This document shows, piece after piece, positions 61,881 to 64,000 of a DNA stretch of 64,000 nt. Below the pieces are notes generated by a model, which made no database searches, was not told where the DNA came from, and saw nothing but the letters and a program-made list of their open reading frames with translations. Each line of letters starts with the position of its first letter. Within the stretch, counting starts at the first letter, position 1. Both the position numbers and the translations under genes were made by a program. Source of the DNA: Anseranas semipalmata (taxonomy: Eukaryota > Chordata > Aves > Anseriformes > Anseranatidae); contig VXAA01006526.1 in assembly GCA_013399115.1 (NCBI GenBank), positions 258,962-322,961 on the forward strand. The letters run 5' to 3'.

Positions 61881-63740
61881 GGAAAAAGAAGCAGTTTTGC
61901 TAAGATAGTTGTGTTCTCAAATTTATTATTTTGTTCTCAAAAGTGATACCACAGTCACTTTTTTACCAGATCATGGCTTTCACACATGCAATGGCCATAA
62001 TCCCATAACAGTATTCGATTTGATATTTGAACTATGCAGACTGATTTTGTGAATCCAGTCTAAACCACCAAAAAACCACAATTGTTTTTCTTAATTTTCC
62101 TTCTGTGTCCAAAAAAAAAAAAAAAGAAGGAGAAAAAAATGTCTCCATATATGCATAGTTCTGTAAAAGCACCCCAAATACCCAGAGCTCTCTCAGTCAA
62201 TTCCCTTTTTCTCTCTCCAGTCCTTACTGGAAAAGCAGCTGTGGCCCAGCACCAGTCCATAGAGGAGCAAACCTCAAGTTTGCCTAGATAAGTGGCAAGA
62301 CTTGAGCTGATTTTGAGCTTGTATGTGCATGCTCAGCTTTAATGTGTTCCTGCAGACCATCTGCTCAGCACCCAAGCAGCAGGGCTGGTATATCCCAGGT
62401 GCATCAGAGTAGCTTCACTTGGCTATGACTAGCAAAAAACTTGTTCAAATATATGTAAAACTAGTCCTGAAGTAAAAAGGTTGACTGACACATTTATTGA
62501 GCTGTACTTATATAATATTAAACACAGCAGGCTGTGCATCAGCTTGAGTTGCAGAATATTGTGTGCATTGCTGTCGTGCAGAGGATACAGCAGCAAGGCC
62601 GGAGCCTCAGCAACAGCTTCAACCAAGGAATGACATGGCTGTCCCCATGCCAGCTCCTTGTCTGAAACCAAGGAATTTCTCAGAAGTCAATAGCTAGGCA
62701 GGGCTGCCTTTCCAAATTGTTACAGAATGCTTATGAGGAATTCCTGCTTTATCTGAAGTTACTCAGCTTGCTTGTTTTAACTCTTTTGTGGCTTTATTTG
62801 CTAAGCTGTATTTTATATTAAATCATTTATTTTAGCCAATTGAAAAAAAAAATGATGTCCTTTTGGAATCCCCTGTGTTTTGTTTTTTTTTTTTAAATAT
62901 ACATAATCTATAAAATTTACATTTTAGTCAGCAGCTCCTAACGACCTCTTGCAACTGGTGTCTGAAATGAAACTTATTTCAGGCACTGCAAAAGCTGGGT
63001 TCTGACTGTGCATACTTGGTGTACTGGATGGGAAGCAGCAAATCCACTGCTTAATGGGTTCCCGTGTCACATCTGCCCTGACTTAGTACGGTGACGTCAG
63101 AAGCAGCATTGCTGCCTTGGAGCCTTGCTGTTCTGTTTCACAAATCCACGCTCCTCTAGTGTGTACAAATAACAAACTCCCTCGCTACTGCTCCAAAAAT
63201 ATTTAACAGCAGTGGCTCCAGGGATCATTCACATTACTGAAATGTAATTAGTCCTACAAGAAGTGTAGGAACATTTACTAGCCTATTATATTAGCATAAA
63301 GAATAATTACACCACCTTCATTTTTTTAACACAGCCATAGAAGTACATATTTTGCACTGTCAGCACATGGAAAGGCAGAGAGGTTTGGTAAGCCCGCAGG
63401 CAAGTGTTTATTTTACTCATGGGAAGAACAAAATATCCAAGGTTTCTAAGTATCCTGGAAAAGGGACAAATGCACTGCAGCAATTTAACAAAGTGCTTAT
63501 TCTAATCCTTATAAATATGCACCACATGTATCTTTTATAACTGTTATGTTTTGCACTATTTAGGCACTAGGCAGTATTGAAGACTTTGTCAGCTATGCTT
63601 CAATGGACTTATAAAAGCACCTTCGTTTAAAGAAAGAGGATTTCATAGTAATGGGCAAAATTGTAAGTGCTGTCAATGGCTGCATTTCATCTCATTGATT
63701 TACACTGTGTAGGATGATTGCCTGATTTGAATCACATATG

Positions 63741-63900
63741 CCGGAGACGTACTGCATTCGGTGCGAAACAACCAGACTTCACAAAAGAAATGAGCTAGCA
63801 AAATCTGCTAATTCTCAGCGTGGCGACTCTGCCTGTGGAAAGCTCGCGGGGTTACGCTGAGACACTCCGGCAGCGCAGCGGTGAGTGGAAGCTAGCGAGC
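63741..63900. other. CpG-rich pocket at the right edge
   Basis: About 13 CpG in 160 bp by hand count, against very few in the kilobases to the left. It ends about 100 bp before the window edge, so a larger CpG island or regulatory element could begin beyond it. No exon or TATA-type promoter is seen. Confidence 0.4.
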
Positions 63901-64000
63901 TACAAATCTTCAAATGGTGTCTTAAGACTGTCCAGGGCCAAAATGCACCTACTTTATTAGCAGGTGTTGAGTTTTAAGGCAGGACATTGTTGAAACGAGG

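Larger units (their letters stand above)
57661..63740. other. Non-coding unique sequence, no gene seen
   Basis: Six kilobases without a recognisable exon. It contains an AT palindrome (59590-59626), a conserved-looking stretch (60010-60330), poly-T (61369-61380) and poly-A (61862-61880, 62111-62125) tracts. Overlapping frames on both strands show no domain. Confidence 0.65.

Overview
The window looks like non-coding bird DNA: a gene desert or the inside of a very large intron. The avian assignment rests mainly on CR1 LINE fragments. Several carry the usual avian hallmarks, namely 5' truncation, a reverse-transcriptase C-terminus of the '[10 protein letters not shown]' type, and 3' ends made of the octamer ATTCTGTG or of a short tandem tail. 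Decayed MIR/CORE-type SINE pieces and old palindromic repeats of the kind common in reptile and bird genomes fit the same picture. I recognise no protein-coding exon, tRNA, rRNA, snRNA, CRISPR array or prokaryotic signal. Apart from the CR1 reading frames, the open frames are short, overlap on both strands, lack recognisable domains, and are what chance gives in 64 kb.

Layout. 1-294: 3' end of a CR1 LINE, cut by the window edge. 295-28973: unique AT-rich sequence with one 44-base assembly gap (5316-5359), an old CR1 scrap (about 7571-7640), degraded palindromic repeats, simple repeats, and several AT-rich stretches that look like conserved non-coding sequence, the strongest at about 15060-16300. 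28974-29612: a CR1 copy on the + strand, split by a second CR1 fragment in the opposite orientation (29191-29332) and ending in a TAATTC hexamer tail. 29613-37360: unique sequence with a MIR-like remnant. 37361-38432: a close relative of the 28974 copy on the - strand. It keeps a long ORF2 fragment with the reverse-transcriptase F-A-D-D box and has a layered pentamer/decamer tail. 38433-64000: mostly unique sequence with a few GC/CpG-rich pockets, an amniote SINE remnant at 48655, a palindromic MITE-like repeat at 52498, a possible CTCF site at 57643 and a CpG-rich pocket at the right edge.

No genes act together here, and I found no evidence for a new biological system. The most informative features are the repeats. 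The two CR1 copies differ by roughly 13 substitutions in about 400 aligned bases (counted by hand), lie inverted about 8 kb apart, and end in tails of different repeat units. One of them records a later insertion by a different CR1 lineage. Statements about conserved non-coding function are inference from base composition only.
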